Shown piece after piece: positions 5,236 to 5,644 of a stretch of 5,644 bases of DNA; position 1 is the first letter of the stretch; every line of letters begins with the position of its first letter. The notes under the pieces are model-generated. The model did no database searches. It was not told the origin of the DNA and saw only the letters and a program-made list of their open reading frames with translations. Position numbers and translations under genes: made by a program. The DNA comes from Verrucomicrobiota bacterium (GTDB lineage: Bacteria > Verrucomicrobiota > Verrucomicrobiia > Limisphaerales > UBA1096), in the NCBI GenBank assembly GCA_030747575.1, contig JASLKI010000071.1, forward strand, positions 1 to 5,644, written 5' to 3'.

Positions 5236-5644
5236 TTAGCGGGAATAAAATTCTACAATGGTTTGTTCATCCGCGATGGGCTGGATCTCATCGCGTGTAG
5301 GCAACCGTAACATGGTGCCCTTAAATACGTCCTTCTCAATTTGCAACCACTCTGGCACTACCCGACTCGTGGAGTACTCCAGATTGCGAGTGGCCAACTG
5401 CCGTGAGCCACTCGTGTCCTTTATCTCGATCACATCGTTGATCTTGGCCGTATAAGAAGGAATAGTCATCTTACCGCCATTCACCATCACGTGACCGTGG
5501 GAAACCATTTGCCGCGCCTGAGCACGTGTGGCTCCAAAACCGAGGCGATAAATAACATTGTCCAGGCGGGACTCAAGCAACTGAAGCATGATCTCACCCG
5601 TGACACCCCGGTGCCGATGTGCCTTGTCATAGATGGCCCGGAAC
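5236..5644 (-). CDS. rpsD: 30S ribosomal protein S4, C-terminal two thirds (5' end outside window)
   Basis: The frame enters from the right edge (FRAIYDKAHRHRGVTGEIML...) and ends at TAA 5238-5236, giving 135 residues. Full S4 is about 200-206 residues, so roughly the first 70 are missing. The internal ATG at 5589 is not the start, because conserved S4 sequence continues upstream of it. S4 binds 16S rRNA early in small-subunit assembly and in several bacteria represses its own operon. The S4 RNA-binding domain is clear: LLESRLDNVIYRLGFGATRA, QARQMVSHGHVMVNG and SYTAKINDVIEIKD. The family ending is IVEFYSR (E. coli ends IVELYSK). The rpsD-rpoA-rplQ order is that of the standard alpha operon. 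Confidence 0.97.
   Translation of the reverse strand, partial: FRAIYDKAHRHRGVTGEIMLQLLESRLDNVIYRLGFGATRAQARQMVSHGHVMVNGGKMTIPSYTAKINDVIEIKDTSGSRQLATRNLEYSTSRVVPEWLQIEKDVFKGTMLRLPTRDEIQPIADEQTIVEFYSR

Noticed and set aside
1..5644. tRNA, rRNA, CRISPR array, insertion sequence or attachment site
   Set aside because: I saw no cloverleaf, spaced repeats, transposase motif or terminal inverted repeats on either strand.

Overview
All genes in this window lie on the minus strand, so the text reads from high to low coordinates. The high-coordinate half holds the distal end of the alpha ribosomal-protein operon: the 3' two thirds of rpsD (S4), then rpoA (RNA polymerase alpha) and rplQ (L17). A strong intrinsic terminator at 3317-3352 closes it. 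The gene order, the RpoA sequence style, the high GC3, the scarcity of Shine-Dalgarno sequences and the secreted TolB-like/SUMF neighbours suggest a Verrucomicrobiota-type bacterium of the PVC group. The phylum is an inference from familiarity with these proteins, not from a search.

After the terminator a second transcription unit runs to the left end of the window. It holds a small secreted protein whose frame is broken (3024-3255), a secreted PD40/TolB-like beta-propeller protein (1955-3013), an exported SUMF (formylglycine-generating-enzyme-like) domain protein (1059-1958), and an MBOAT membrane O-acyltransferase of the AlgI/DltB type (1-1055, 3' end outside the window). The last three are tightly packed (an ATGA overlap, then a 3-nt gap), so they are almost certainly co-transcribed and probably translationally coupled. 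The MBOAT gene is continuous from its ATG to the window edge with no stop.

How the parts work together: S4, alpha and L17 are core translation and transcription components. The second unit looks like a cell-envelope or periplasmic module: two or three exported proteins plus a membrane acyltransferase that could O-acylate an exported glycan. No substrate can be read from the sequence.

Points most worth a second look: (1) the small secreted gene changes coding frame at a 10-bp direct repeat of 13-bp period, supported by a clear GC3 switch; (2) a nested inverted-repeat structure with mutually exclusive stems sits between rpsD and rpoA, and rpoA has no Shine-Dalgarno; (3) L17 has an internal insertion of about 35 residues and a 75-residue low-complexity tail encoded by 24-bp tandem repeats; (4) the SUMF protein lacks one of the two catalytic cysteines of true FGE; (5) the 8-mer palindrome TTGGCCAA is over-represented, including 14-bp and 16-bp perfect palindromes around the start of the second unit.
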